A stretch of 64,000 nucleotides of DNA from Mucilaginibacter sp. MD40 (GCF_002288635.1 NZ_NRSW01000001.1:2561852-2625851); one strand, 5' to 3'. Counted from the stretch's first letter, positions 42,859 to 52,400 are shown. The notes: generated by a model from the sequence alone, not told the origin. Translations and numbers: made by a program.

Positions 42859-42912
42859 AACTGGTTTTCTTACAGTAAAACTGGTTTTTTAGGAAACAAA
42901 TACGTACTTTTG
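42859..42912 (+). promoter_or_regulatory. Promoter of the primary sigma factor gene with direct repeats
   Basis: TACTTTTG at 42905-42912 fits the Bacteroidota -7 consensus TAnnTTTG. Just upstream, AACTGGTTTT occurs twice (42859-42868 and 42879-42888), start to start exactly 20 bp, so on the same face of the helix. The repeats may be a regulator binding site or contribute the -33 region. Transcription would begin about 35-40 bp before the ATG at 42955. Confidence 0.6.
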
Positions 42913-42954
42913 CACGTTCAATTCTAAATCAAAGAATCGAGGCTAATAAAATAG

Positions 42955-43815
42955 ATGAGACAACTCAAAATAACTCAATCAATTACCAATCGTGAGTCGC
43001 AATCCCTCGACAAATACTTACACGAAATTGGTAAAGTTGACCTGATAACTGCCGAAGAAGAAGTAATCTTAGCACAGAAAATTAGAGAAGGCGACCAGGC
43101 CGCATTGGAGCGTTTAACCAAAACGAACCTTCGCTTTGTGGTATCGGTAGCTAAACAATATCAAAACCAGGGCCTTACACTGGGCGACCTTATTAACGAA
43201 GGTAACTTAGGTTTGATTAAAGCTGCAAAACGCTTTGACGAAACCAAAGGTTTCAAATTCATTTCATACGCGGTTTGGTGGATCCGCCAATCGATACTAC
43301 AAGCTATTGCTGAGCAAAGCCGTATCGTACGTTTACCACTGAACCAGGTGGGTTCATTAAGCAAGATCAGCAAAGCCTTCTCCAAATTAGAGCAAGAATA
43401 CGAGCGTGAACCTTCACCGGAAGAGCTTGCCGACATACTGGAGACTACCGTTGACAAGATATCTGATACGCTAAGCAACAGCGGCCGCCATGTATCTATG
43501 GATGCTCCGTTTGTACAGGGTGAAGAAAACACTTTGTTAGATGTACTGGAAAACCAGGAGCCGAACACCGACTCTATCCTGATCAACGAATCTCTTTCAG
43601 AAGAGATCAAACGTTCATTATCTACTTTGACTGAGCGCGAGCGCGAGATCATCGTACTGTTCTTCGGTTTAGGTACTAATCATCCGCTATCACTTGAGGA
43701 GATCGGCGAGAAGTTTAACCTTACCCGCGAACGTGTTCGCCAGATAAAGGATAAGGCGCTGCAACGCTTACGTCACACTTCGCGAAGCAAAATATTAAAA
43801 TCATACTTAGGTTAA
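42955..43815 (+). CDS. rpoD: Primary sigma factor RpoD/SigA, short Bacteroidota form
   Basis: A 286-residue sigma-70 family factor, the usual short length of this phylum's housekeeping sigma (region 1.1 is missing). Region 1.2 is [18 protein letters not shown], region 2 includes [20 protein letters not shown] and [15 protein letters not shown], and region 4.2 has [20 protein letters not shown]. It directs RNA polymerase to TTTG/TAnnTTTG promoters. Monocistronic, with its own promoter and a strong terminator. Confidence 0.97.
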   Translation: MRQLKITQSITNRESQSLDKYLHEIGKVDLITAEEEVILAQKIREGDQAALERLTKTNLRFVVSVAKQYQNQGLTLGDLINEGNLGLIKAAKRFDETKGFKFISYAVWWIRQSILQAIAEQSRIVRLPLNQVGSLSKISKAFSKLEQEYEREPSPEELADILETTVDKISDTLSNSGRHVSMDAPFVQGEENTLLDVLENQEPNTDSILINESLSEEIKRSLSTLTEREREIIVLFFGLGTNHPLSLEEIGEKFNLTRERVRQIKDKALQRLRHTSRSKILKSYLG

Positions 43816-43822
43816 TCCTTAT

Positions 43823-43856
43823 AAAAAGCCTCCCTTAAACAAGCGGAGGCTTTTTT
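43823..43856 (+). terminator. rpoD terminator
   Basis: GCCTCC at 43828-43833 pairs with GGAGGC at 43845-43850, flanked by A5 and T6 tracts that lengthen the stem. It lies 13 bp after the sigma factor stop. Confidence 0.92.
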
Positions 43857-43869
43857 ATGTTAAAAAGAA

Positions 43870-44577
43870 ATGGAAGACCCAAGCGGTTACGAACATTTCA
43901 CCCCTGCGCAGGCGATTGCTCATCAACACGAACTGCGTAAGCAGATCAGTATAAAAGAACTCACCTCTCCTGTCCGCACCATTGCAGGCGCCGATATATC
44001 TTTTAATAAAAACTCCGAAGTATTGTATGCCGGTATTGTGGTTTTTACCTATCCCGAATTAAAAGTTATCACTACGGCTACTGCAATAGCCACCACTAAA
44101 TTCCCTTACATTCCCGGGCTGTTAGCCTTTAGAGAAGTACCCGCACTGCTAAAAGCATGGGATACCCTCATAACAAAACCCAACTTGCTGGTATTAGACG
44201 GCCAGGGCATAGCACACGAACGCCACATGGGTATTGCCACACATTTCGGGTTGATAACTAATGTGCCTACCATTGGGAGTGCCAAAAGCCGGCTGGCCGG
44301 CAAGTTTGATGAACCTGAAGATAAGCCCTTCGCAGAAAGCTCAATATACCATAATGGCGAACAGGTTGGTGTAGCATTAAGAAGCAAGGTACGCTGTAAC
44401 CCTATTTATATTTCACCAGGGCATCATATCAATATACAGCAAAGCGTTGAGGTGATAAAAAATTGCATTCGCTGTTATCGCATACCTGAGCCAACCAGGC
44501 AGGCGCACTTGTTGGTGAATAAGATACGGATAGAGCACAGCATTAAAACAAACCCGCAATACAATTTATTTGATTGA
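43870..44577 (+). CDS. nfi: Endonuclease V
   Basis: A 235-residue deoxyinosine-specific endonuclease. The metal-binding acids are intact: Asp42 in AGADISF, Glu89 in LAFREVP and Asp110 in LVLDGQG. The PYIPGLLAFRE motif that forms the strand-separating wedge is also present. It nicks DNA at the second phosphodiester 3' of hypoxanthine, starting repair of deaminated adenine. Start ATG at 43870, just behind the rpoD terminator. Confidence 0.94.
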   Translation: MEDPSGYEHFTPAQAIAHQHELRKQISIKELTSPVRTIAGADISFNKNSEVLYAGIVVFTYPELKVITTATAIATTKFPYIPGLLAFREVPALLKAWDTLITKPNLLVLDGQGIAHERHMGIATHFGLITNVPTIGSAKSRLAGKFDEPEDKPFAESSIYHNGEQVGVALRSKVRCNPIYISPGHHINIQQSVEVIKNCIRCYRIPEPTRQAHLLVNKIRIEHSIKTNPQYNLFD

Positions 44578-44600
44578 TTTACGTATTGTAAGCAATCAAC

Positions 44601-44912
44601 ATGAAACGCCTTGTCACACTCACGCTGCAATTCTATTGTACACTGGTTGTTTATAACATAACATTTACTCTTCTCTGTTTTTTATTAGTTGGCGGCAGCA
44701 CTGGAAATAATATAATTTCTCTGTACTTTTCAAAGCTTATTGGTTTTGCAGGCGCTGTAAGTTTGCATTATCATTCATCAGCCAAAACGTACTTTTATTA
44801 CCGTAACGCGGGCTTATCCATTAGGCGGTTATATGGCTATGCTTATTTGATAGATCTCGCTGTATTTACCGTAATCACCTTAATACTTTCTATATGCCGC
44901 CACTTGTTTTAA
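44601..44912 (+). CDS. Small membrane protein paired with an ABC ATPase
   Basis: A 103-residue hydrophobic protein with three likely membrane helices (FYCTLVVYNITFTLLCFLLV, LYFSKLIGFAGAVSLHY, LIDLAVFTVITLILSI). No domain is recognisable. Its last 19 bp overlap the start of the ABC ATPase gene, so the two are coupled. I infer that it is a very small membrane partner of that ATPase. Confidence 0.65.
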   Translation: MKRLVTLTLQFYCTLVVYNITFTLLCFLLVGGSTGNNIISLYFSKLIGFAGAVSLHYHSSAKTYFYYRNAGLSIRRLYGYAYLIDLAVFTVITLILSICRHLF

Positions 44913-45562
44913 AAGTTGACAGTGTACAGCTGGCATATAACGGGCGCAAGACATTGCAGGATGTATACCTGGAATGTACTCAGGGCCAGGTAATTGGTTT
45001 GTTAGGCAGGAACGGCTGTGGTAAATCATCGTTATTAAAAGTGATATTTGGTACGTTGCAGGCATCTTACAAATATGTAAGCATCAATGGCGTTTTCATT
45101 CATAAAGGCTACCATAACAACCGTATAGCTTATTTGCCACAGCATAGCTATTTGCCCAATAATATTAAAATAAGCAGACTTGCGCGGATGTTGGTAGATG
45201 AGAACGTTTGGAATGATTTTACTGGTCTTGACGTATACAAACTGCATGCTCATAAAACACCGGCACAGCTCTCGGGCGGCGAGTTGCGGCAACTGGAGAT
45301 GCTAATGATTGTCTACAGCAAGGCTGACTTTATTTTACTGGACGAGCCGTTTACGCATATTTCACCTGTACAAGCAGATGAATTTAAACCCATAATACGC
45401 ACATGCGCCAAATGTAAAGGAATTATCATCACCGATCATCAGTATAATAATATTTTGGATGTGAGTGATAAGGTGATACTATTAAATAACGGCTGCACAA
45501 AACACATCACCAATAACGAAGAATTAGTTACTTACGGCTATCTTAGCGGTATAAACCGTTAA
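44894..45562 (+). CDS. ABC transporter ATP-binding protein
   Basis: A 222-residue ATPase. Walker A is GRNGCGKSS at 38-46, the signature LSGGE at 126-130, Walker B ILLDEPF with Asp150-Glu151, and the H-loop is in TDHQYN. The helix after the signature (LRQLEMLMIVYSKADF) departs from the usual RRVEIARAL and the D-loop reads THISP. It overlaps the 103-residue membrane gene and is 5 bp from the phzF-like gene. A transported substrate cannot be inferred. Confidence 0.88.
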   Translation: MPPLVLKVDSVQLAYNGRKTLQDVYLECTQGQVIGLLGRNGCGKSSLLKVIFGTLQASYKYVSINGVFIHKGYHNNRIAYLPQHSYLPNNIKISRLARMLVDENVWNDFTGLDVYKLHAHKTPAQLSGGELRQLEMLMIVYSKADFILLDEPFTHISPVQADEFKPIIRTCAKCKGIIITDHQYNNILDVSDKVILLNNGCTKHITNNEELVTYGYLSGINR

Positions 45563-45567
45563 ACGCT

Positions 45568-46353
45568 ATGACGATCCCAATATACCAGGCCGATGCATTT
45601 ACCGACAAGCTTTTTGGTGGCAACCCCGCTGCTGTTTGTCCACTTGAGGGATGGTTACCCGATGAAGTAATGCAGAAGATAGCCATGGAAAACAATCTGG
45701 CAGAAACCGCTTTCTTTGTAAAAAACGAGAATGGTTACTTGCTGCGCTGGTTTACTCCTGAGTTGGAGATTGATCTATGCGGACATGCTACACTTGCTGC
45801 CGCCCATATTTTATTTACCGAATTAGGCTACGCGGGCGATACCATCAACTTTGATACGGTTAAGGCGGGCACATTGGTGGTTACACGCGATGGTAATAAA
45901 TATACTATGAATTTCCCTTCACGCCTTCCATTTGCAGCTGATATACCCGAGGGTTTGATGGCGGCTTTAGGCAGCGCTACACCTAAAGAAGTTCTACGCT
46001 CCCGCGATTACTTCCTGGTTTATGAAACCGAGGACGAAATTAGGAATATGGTACCCGATCATTCGTTGCTGGCTAAGATAGATACGTTAGGCATAATTGT
46101 TACGGCACCAGGTAAAGATGTCGACTTTGTATCACGCTTTTTTGCTCCCGCTGCAGGTGTTCCGGAAGACCCGGTTACGGGTTCGGCGCACTGCAATTTA
46201 ATTCCGTACTGGGCAAATAAATTAGGTAAAGATAGGCTACATGCCTACCAGGTATCGCCACGGAAAGGCGAATTATGGTGCGAATTTAAAGGTGACCGCG
46301 TGGTAATGGCCGGGAATGCAGTCACTTATCTAAGTGGAAGCATAGTGGTTTAA
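45568..46353 (+). CDS. PhzF family isomerase-like protein
   Basis: A 261-residue two-lobed protein of the PhzF/diaminopimelate-epimerase-like fold. The N-lobe has FGGNPAAVCPLEGWLPD, then ENNLAETAFFV with the catalytic-type Glu, and LCGHATLAAAHIL. The C-lobe has FAPAAGVPEDPVTGSAHC, a strong family signature, and the tail contains GELWCEF. True PhzF acts in phenazine synthesis, but no phenazine genes are present; most homologues have unknown substrates. Confidence 0.92.
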   Translation: MTIPIYQADAFTDKLFGGNPAAVCPLEGWLPDEVMQKIAMENNLAETAFFVKNENGYLLRWFTPELEIDLCGHATLAAAHILFTELGYAGDTINFDTVKAGTLVVTRDGNKYTMNFPSRLPFAADIPEGLMAALGSATPKEVLRSRDYFLVYETEDEIRNMVPDHSLLAKIDTLGIIVTAPGKDVDFVSRFFAPAAGVPEDPVTGSAHCNLIPYWANKLGKDRLHAYQVSPRKGELWCEFKGDRVVMAGNAVTYLSGSIVV

Positions 46354-46436
46354 ATAAGATAAGCCTTTTTAGTTTCAGCTTTAACCGTAAATAGCTATCT
46401 TAAGCTTTTGTTTTTTAGCAGCACTTGTCCTGATTA

Positions 46437-49400
46437 ATGCAACTTACTCAATTAGAAATCAAGGGTTTTAAGAGTTTCGGCGATAAGATCACCATTAATT
46501 TTAATGAGGGTGTTACGGCTATTGCAGGCCCTAATGGCTGCGGCAAAAGCAACGTTGTAGATGCTATCCGCTGGGTTCTGGGAGAGCAAAGCACGCGTAT
46601 GCTACGGTCTGAAAAGATGGACAACGTTATTTTTAACGGTACCAAAACCCGCAAGGCGGCCAACCTGGCCGAGGTGTCGTTAACGTTTGATAATACTAAG
46701 AATATTCTTCCTACTGATTTTTCGCAGGTTACACTTACCCGCAGGTTATATCGCAGCGGTGAGAGCGAGTACCGCCTAAACGACGTACAATGTCGTTTAA
46801 AGGATATCACCGATCTTTTTATGGATACCGGCGTTGGTGCCGACTCCTACTCTATCATCGAACTACGAATGATAGACGAGATCATCAACAACAAAGAAGG
46901 ATCGCGACGTAACTTGTTTGAGGAAGCATCGGGTATCTCCAAATACAAGCTCCGCAAAAAGCAAACCTTTAGTAAGTTAAAGGATACAGAAGCCGACCTT
47001 GAACGTGTTGAGGACCTGTTATTTGAGATTGAGAAAAACCTGAAGACACTTGAAAACCAGGCAAAAAAAACCGAACGCTATTACCGCTTAAAAGAACAAT
47101 ATAAAACGCTTAGCATCTCGCTGGCCTCATTCCGTATTGCCAATTTTAGTCGCTCGCTGGCGATGATCGAGGAAAAAGAACAGGTTCAAAAAGTTGAAAA
47201 AGCCGGTATCGTATCACAGATAGATACACTTGAAGCCGAACTTCAAAAAAGCAAGGTTGAAAGCATCACCAAAGAGAAAAACCTGGCCGCCCAACAAAAA
47301 GCCAGTAATGAGTATACGGCTAAGATACGTGCATACGAGAGCGAGAAACGTATTAAGAACGAGCAGCTCAAACATCAGCAGGATAAAGAATCTCGCCTGA
47401 AAGATGAGTTAGAACGAGATAATACACAATATAAGCACGTACAATACAATATTAAGCGCCTTAATGAGGAAAAATTGCAGGAGGACGAAAACCTGCAAAC
47501 CATTACGGCGCGCGTACAGGAGCTTAAAGAAGCTGTAGATGAACTACGGGCGCAACAGGCCGAAGCCAGAAATGAGCTGAATGAACTGAATGCGGTGAAC
47601 AACCGTTTGCAAAGCCAGGTTTACAAAGCCGAAAAGGACATTGACATCCTGAACATTCAGCAACAGGCGCTTGAGCAGGAAAGCCAGCGTAACATGGAGG
47701 ACACCACTAATAAAGAAGCGGAGCTCTCCCACTTTAATACCGTTGTTGCTGAACTGCAGAACCGCGTTGAAACCCTGAAAGGCGAGTACGAACTCGCTGT
47801 AGATGCAGAGAACAAACTACAGGAGCAAATTGCAGAAGCAGAAGCATCGCTAAAAACAGTAACGGAAAGTATAGCTACCGATAGTCGCTGTTTAGATGCC
47901 CGGCAAAACGAATACAACCTTACAAAAAGTTTGGTTGATAATTTGGAAGGTTTCCCCGAGTCTATCCGTTTTTTGAAGAAGACCACAGGTTGGGCTAAAA
48001 CCATCACACTTTTTAGCGATATACTTTTTTGCAAGGAAGAGTTCAGGGTAGCGATTGAGAATTACCTGGAGCCGTTCATGAACCACTATGTGGTAAATAG
48101 TTACGATGAAGCCATTGCCGCCATCAACCTGTTAAGCAATGCTGCGAAGGGCCGCGCACAGTTTTTTATACTCGATAATTACAAGAACGAAGAAAAAGCA
48201 ACTGATACCAGCCTGATCGACTCTGCCGCTATTCCCGCACTATCAGTTATTGAAGTTGATGAGCGCTACACGCCGCTGTGTACGCATTTGTTAAAACATG
48301 TTTACCTGGTGAATGATCAGGGTGAGCAGGATATTAACTCGTTACCATTGCCGGAGGGTGTAGTGCTGATAGGTAAAACCGGCAAATTTAACAAATCGCG
48401 CCATACTATGGCCGGCGGTTCGGTTGGTTTGTTTGAAGGCAAGCGTATTGGGAGGGCGAAAAACCTGGATAATCTGCTTAAGGAAATTAAACAGGCTGAA
48501 ACACGTATACAAAAGTTAAAAAGTGAATCAGAGGAACTAAACAGCAGGCTTGCAGCTTTAAAAGCCTCAGGCAAGGCTAACGAGGTACGCCAAAAACAGT
48601 TTGAACTGAATCAACTTAATACAGAATTAGTTACGGTTAAAACGAAGCAGGAACAGTACCAGGCCTTTATAGAGAACAGCCTGAACCGTAAGCAAGCCAT
48701 CGCCGATAAAATAGCCGGAATCAAAGATGAGATATTTAACCTTGGCCCTACTCTGTTAGACCTTAAAGAACAAAAGCAAACACAAAACGAGCTGATGCTG
48801 GCAAAGCAGGCCTTGTTTAATGAGTTGAACGAGATTGTAACCGTTCGTTCCAATGCATACAACCAGGAAAATATCCGCTTTCATCAGCAGCAAAATAAGG
48901 TGTCGGGGTTGGCAAAAGATCTTGACTACCGCGAAACACAGTTAGAGCACTTGGATACACGCATAAGGCAAAACAGTGCTGAGCTGGAAAAAGTAAAGGC
49001 GGCGATATTAGAGAACCTGCAACAGACCGGCGACAGCGACGAAAACCTGCTGGAAATGTATGAGCAGAAAGAAGCGCTTGAAAAAGGAACCGCGGAAGCT
49101 GAACAGGAATACTACGCTTGGCGAAATGCGATCACCGATCGCGAAGCAGAAGTTACAAAACTCCGCCAGCAAAAAGACCGCACCGAGGCTATTGAAAACG
49201 AGTTGAAAGACGAACGTAATAACCTCAAGCTTGAACTTAATGCCTTACGCGAACGTTTGTCGGTAGAGTTCAACATTGATATTAATGACCTGTTAGAAGT
49301 TGAGGTGAACGAAGCGGACAACGAAGAAGACATCCGCGAGAAGACCGATAAGATGAAACGCCAGTTGGATGACTTTGGTGCAATCAACCCAATGGCGGTT

Positions 49401-49982
49401 GAGGCTTACAATGAGATGAACGAGCGCCATACCTTCATCCAAACGCAGAAAAAAGACTTGGCAGAAGCTAAAGCGTCACTACTGGCCACCATTCAGGAGA
49501 TTGATGATACCGCCAAAGAGAAGTTCATGAACGCATTTGTGCTGGTACGTGAAAACTTCATTAAGGTATTCCGCTCATTGTTTAATGAAGAAGACTCCTG
49601 CGACCTTACACTTACTAATCCCGACAATCCGCTGGAATCTGACATAGATATCATCGCCCGGCCTAAAGGTAAGCGGCCGTTATCTATCAACCAGTTATCA
49701 GGCGGTGAAAAAACGCTTACAGCCACAGCTATACTATTTTCGCTTTACCTGCTTAAGCCCGCGCCATTCTGTATTTTCGATGAGGTAGATGCCCCGCTTG
49801 ACGATACTAATATTGATAAGTTTAATAACATCATACGCAAGTTCTCGGCCGAATCGCAGTTTATCATCATATCACACAACAAACGTACAATTGCCTGCAC
49901 CGATGTTGTTTATGGGGTTACCATGGTAGAGCAAGGTATATCAAGAGTGGTACCTGTAGACTTACGCGAATTTGCTGAGTAA
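46437..49982 (+). CDS. smc: Chromosome segregation ATPase SMC
   Basis: A 1181-residue SMC protein. The N-terminal head has Walker A GPNGCGKSN at 31-39 and RWVLGEQS. Two long coiled coils flank a hinge around residues 505-680. The C-terminal head has signature LSGGEK at 1087-1092 and Walker B FDEVDAPLD at 1114-1122. It forms the condensin complex with ScpA and ScpB, whose genes are not in this window. ATG at 46437; no overlap with the PhzF-like gene. Confidence 0.98.
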   Translation: MQLTQLEIKGFKSFGDKITINFNEGVTAIAGPNGCGKSNVVDAIRWVLGEQSTRMLRSEKMDNVIFNGTKTRKAANLAEVSLTFDNTKNILPTDFSQVTLTRRLYRSGESEYRLNDVQCRLKDITDLFMDTGVGADSYSIIELRMIDEIINNKEGSRRNLFEEASGISKYKLRKKQTFSKLKDTEADLERVEDLLFEIEKNLKTLENQAKKTERYYRLKEQYKTLSISLASFRIANFSRSLAMIEEKEQVQKVEKAGIVSQIDTLEAELQKSKVESITKEKNLAAQQKASNEYTAKIRAYESEKRIKNEQLKHQQDKESRLKDELERDNTQYKHVQYNIKRLNEEKLQEDENLQTITARVQELKEAVDELRAQQAEARNELNELNAVNNRLQSQVYKAEKDIDILNIQQQALEQESQRNMEDTTNKEAELSHFNTVVAELQNRVETLKGEYELAVDAENKLQEQIAEAEASLKTVTESIATDSRCLDARQNEYNLTKSLVDNLEGFPESIRFLKKTTGWAKTITLFSDILFCKEEFRVAIENYLEPFMNHYVVNSYDEAIAAINLLSNAAKGRAQFFILDNYKNEEKATDTSLIDSAAIPALSVIEVDERYTPLCTHLLKHVYLVNDQGEQDINSLPLPEGVVLIGKTGKFNKSRHTMAGGSVGLFEGKRIGRAKNLDNLLKEIKQAETRIQKLKSESEELNSRLAALKASGKANEVRQKQFELNQLNTELVTVKTKQEQYQAFIENSLNRKQAIADKIAGIKDEIFNLGPTLLDLKEQKQTQNELMLAKQALFNELNEIVTVRSNAYNQENIRFHQQQNKVSGLAKDLDYRETQLEHLDTRIRQNSAELEKVKAAILENLQQTGDSDENLLEMYEQKEALEKGTAEAEQEYYAWRNAITDREAEVTKLRQQKDRTEAIENELKDERNNLKLELNALRERLSVEFNIDINDLLEVEVNEADNEEDIREKTDKMKRQLDDFGAINPMAVEAYNEMNERHTFIQTQKKDLAEAKASLLATIQEIDDTAKEKFMNAFVLVRENFIKVFRSLFNEEDSCDLTLTNPDNPLESDIDIIARPKGKRPLSINQLSGGEKTLTATAILFSLYLLKPAPFCIFDEVDAPLDDTNIDKFNNIIRKFSAESQFIIISHNKRTIACTDVVYGVTMVEQGISRVVPVDLREFAE

Positions 49983-49983
49983 G

Positions 49984-50132
49984 TTAAAACTCGTACGCAA
50001 TGCCTACACTTGTGCTAGAAAAGGTGCCTCCATCAGGGGATCTCCATCATAAGCTACTGTATTGATCCAGGAAGCGCTTTCTCCCCGGACCGATACTTTA
50101 CAAATAGCAGGTATATAACTTGCGATTTGAAT
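49984..50132 (-). pseudogene. Possible remnant of an outer-membrane protein C-terminus
   Basis: Between smc and the S41 protease gene the minus strand encodes, in one frame, a stretch containing VSVRGESASWINTVAYDGD. After a one-base shift at the G4 run (50036-50039; CCCC on the minus strand) it continues as PDGGTFSSTSVGIAYEF then stop. The end resembles the terminal strand of an outer-membrane barrel. No start or upstream part exists, so if real it is a broken fragment. Confidence 0.35.
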
Positions 50133-50142
50133 TTAAAATTGA

Positions 50143-51729
50143 TTATTTCAATTTTTTATGACCAGCCGGATCAGCTACCATGCCATTAAATTTGTTGCCT
50201 TCTAATTTCAAACCTACTTCACGAGATTGGTCAACCGAAAAAGTGGCTACTTTATTTAAGCTTTGCACCTGTAGGTTATTGGTAGCAAAAGAACCCAGTT
50301 TAACATAGCTAAGCGCGGTAGCAAGCATGCCTTCTGTTGGGTCGCCAAAATCTTTAGTTACATCATCAGATACAGGCTTACCCGCATAATCTGTAGATGC
50401 GGATGGATTTGTAGCAGGCCTCATGCCTGTATAATAACCACCTTTACCTGCGGAATTTTTGGTTTCAAATTCCGGCATATATAATTGATATTTATTAATA
50501 TCCCAGGCGAAGAAACCAACGGGTTTACCATAAGTAGTGGTGCCTATAAGCTTAACATTCAATGAAGTTATAGGCAATAAATTGTTAATTGTTAATTCAC
50601 TGGCTGATGCTGTAGAACCTGTAACCAGGAAGAACACATTTTTCAGGCCCAGATCAGGTTTACCACTTTTATCAAATTTCTCTGTCCAGGCCGAAGGTGA
50701 ATAGTCATAATCAAACATGGAATAAATTTGACCATTGTATTTGAATTTTTGGTTTTGCAGAATGGTGGCCTGTTTGTTTACCATAGTTTGGTTAAAATAA
50801 TAAGTAAACATGGTTTGGCCATTTACGCTTGTTGGTGCAATAAGATTGGATAAGTACTCTGCTGTTGCAACCGATCCACCTCCGTTATACCTTAAATCAA
50901 CCACCAAGTTTTGTACCCCTTGTGCTGCAAAATCACTGAATACAGCATCGAGCTTGCTTTGCGAGTTGTCTAATGTGGTAAAGCTGTTAAATACAACGTA
51001 GCCTACTTTTTGCCCGTTACCCGGGTCAATCACTTTTGAAGCAAGAACCGGGTTAACGGTATAAGTACCGGTGGTTAAGTTTACATCAAAGGTAGTAGCA
51101 TCAGGGCGTTTAAGCGTCATGGTTATGGTGCTGCTATTGCTGTATGCATTGATCAGGAAACGTACGTTATTGCCACTGCCGTCGCCATCATAACTTAAGT
51201 CGCTACCGCTCTTACCGTTTATTTTGATGATCTGGTATCCGCGTTTAATTCCCTGCTGATCTGCAGGTGAACCGGGATAAACATACTTTATCCTGAGATC
51301 ATTAGTGGTATTCCAAAGAGGCGCAAAACCAAAGTCGCCTTTTACTCCTCCCAGTTCCGCAGACACCGTACCATCATCTACAAAAGAATACTTTGAATAC
51401 CCGGAAGCCGTGTATTCATATGATTTCCCTGTTTCCGGATTGATGGCATATTGTGTAAGCCTGTCTACTTCATTTGACAGCGCGTCAATATCATTACTAC
51501 CACTTATGGACCTTGGATTAAATGCAGCGTATGTTGGCAACTGCGTGTTCCAATAATAGGTTTGCTGCGCGTATAAATAAACCGAATCTTTTATCAGATC
51601 GAGTGTTGATCCTGTCTTTGAGGGGGCAATGGTACCACCGTCGCTGCCGCCGCCATTGTTAACTTTGTCTTTTTTACAGGCTGTAAATGCTACAACGGTA
51701 AAACCAAGTAAGTAAAAAATTTTCCGCAT
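50143..51729 (-). CDS. S41 family C-terminal processing peptidase, lipoprotein
   Basis: A 528-residue tail-specific-protease-like enzyme. The leader is a lipoprotein signal (LLGFTVVAFTAC, Cys18), giving a periplasmic or outer-membrane-attached location. A PDZ-like domain contains LRIKYVYPGSPADQQGIKRG near residues 145-165. The peptidase domain has LVVDLRYNGGGSVATAEYL and the serine motif GSTASASELTIN; a lysine for the dyad is likely in KPVGFF. The substrate is unknown. It is 53 bp downstream of the HAD-like gene and may be separately expressed. Confidence 0.9.
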   Translation of the reverse strand: MRKIFYLLGFTVVAFTACKKDKVNNGGGSDGGTIAPSKTGSTLDLIKDSVYLYAQQTYYWNTQLPTYAAFNPRSISGSNDIDALSNEVDRLTQYAINPETGKSYEYTASGYSKYSFVDDGTVSAELGGVKGDFGFAPLWNTTNDLRIKYVYPGSPADQQGIKRGYQIIKINGKSGSDLSYDGDGSGNNVRFLINAYSNSSTITMTLKRPDATTFDVNLTTGTYTVNPVLASKVIDPGNGQKVGYVVFNSFTTLDNSQSKLDAVFSDFAAQGVQNLVVDLRYNGGGSVATAEYLSNLIAPTSVNGQTMFTYYFNQTMVNKQATILQNQKFKYNGQIYSMFDYDYSPSAWTEKFDKSGKPDLGLKNVFFLVTGSTASASELTINNLLPITSLNVKLIGTTTYGKPVGFFAWDINKYQLYMPEFETKNSAGKGGYYTGMRPATNPSASTDYAGKPVSDDVTKDFGDPTEGMLATALSYVKLGSFATNNLQVQSLNKVATFSVDQSREVGLKLEGNKFNGMVADPAGHKKLK

Positions 51730-51782
51730 ATGATATTCTTTTCAGATGATGTAACGAGTTTGTAATAAGTATATTATCAGTA

Positions 51783-52400
51783 TCAATATAAAATTCCGCT
51801 TGCAGGCAAATGGTCAAGTCCACAGGCTTCAGCGCATAAAATATCTGTTTCGCTGCCTGTAATCATGAGCAGGTCGCGCCGTTCCAAGCTATGTTCCTTC
51901 ATCAGCAGGTGCAATACGTCCGGTTCAGGCTTAGGCCGCGTTTCTTCTGCAAAATAACAAGTGAGATAAGGTTGTAATCCATGCCACTCAACCTGCCTTA
52001 TTTTATTTAATTGCATCTGCGGCGCGCCGTTAGTTACAATAAATATCTTTTTACGATCGGTAACCGCTTCCTGTATAAATGTAAGCATATTACTGTATAA
52101 CAACAATTTTAAAGGCAGCCTGGCAGTAAGCAGCATAATTTCCAGTTTACTGCGATATTTTTCGTCTACGTTTAACCGGGCTACCAATTCGTCATACACA
52201 GCACCCCCCCCTTTGTTATTATACGTATCAATCATCAGTTCGGTTGTCTTTGCCGCGCTGTTTAATTCCGTATATTCTAAAAGGTTGGCAAACAGGTAGT
52301 ATATCTGGTAATAATAATCTTTGGCAGGGAACAGCACATTATCCAGCTCAAATATATAAGCCTTTTTACGCGGGTCGGTATCGCTATAGGTTACGGCCAT
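51783..52400 (-). CDS. HAD-superfamily-like protein with altered nucleophile
   Basis: A 205-residue HAD-type protein. The catalytic first motif reads FELDNVL at 17-23, with Glu18 in place of the nucleophilic Asp of FDLDNTL-type sites; Asp20 is kept. Motif II is IVTNGA and motif IV MITGSETDILCA. The cap region (YQIYYLFANLLEYTE onward) resembles pyrimidine 5'-nucleotidase-type HADs. The Asp-to-Glu change would normally weaken or abolish phosphatase activity. It overlaps the 97-residue gene upstream by 17 bp, so it is in the LolD-like operon. Confidence 0.8.
   Translation of the reverse strand: MAVTYSDTDPRKKAYIFELDNVLFPAKDYYYQIYYLFANLLEYTELNSAAKTTELMIDTYNNKGGGAVYDELVARLNVDEKYRSKLEIMLLTARLPLKLLLYSNMLTFIQEAVTDRKKIFIVTNGAPQMQLNKIRQVEWHGLQPYLTCYFAEETRPKPEPDVLHLLMKEHSLERRDLLMITGSETDILCAEACGLDHLPASGILY

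Noticed and set aside
44570..44599. Inverted repeat TTGATTG/CAATCAA at the end of the endonuclease V gene
   Set aside because: Only 7 bp with a 16-nt loop, AT-rich and without a T-tract; too weak to call a terminator.
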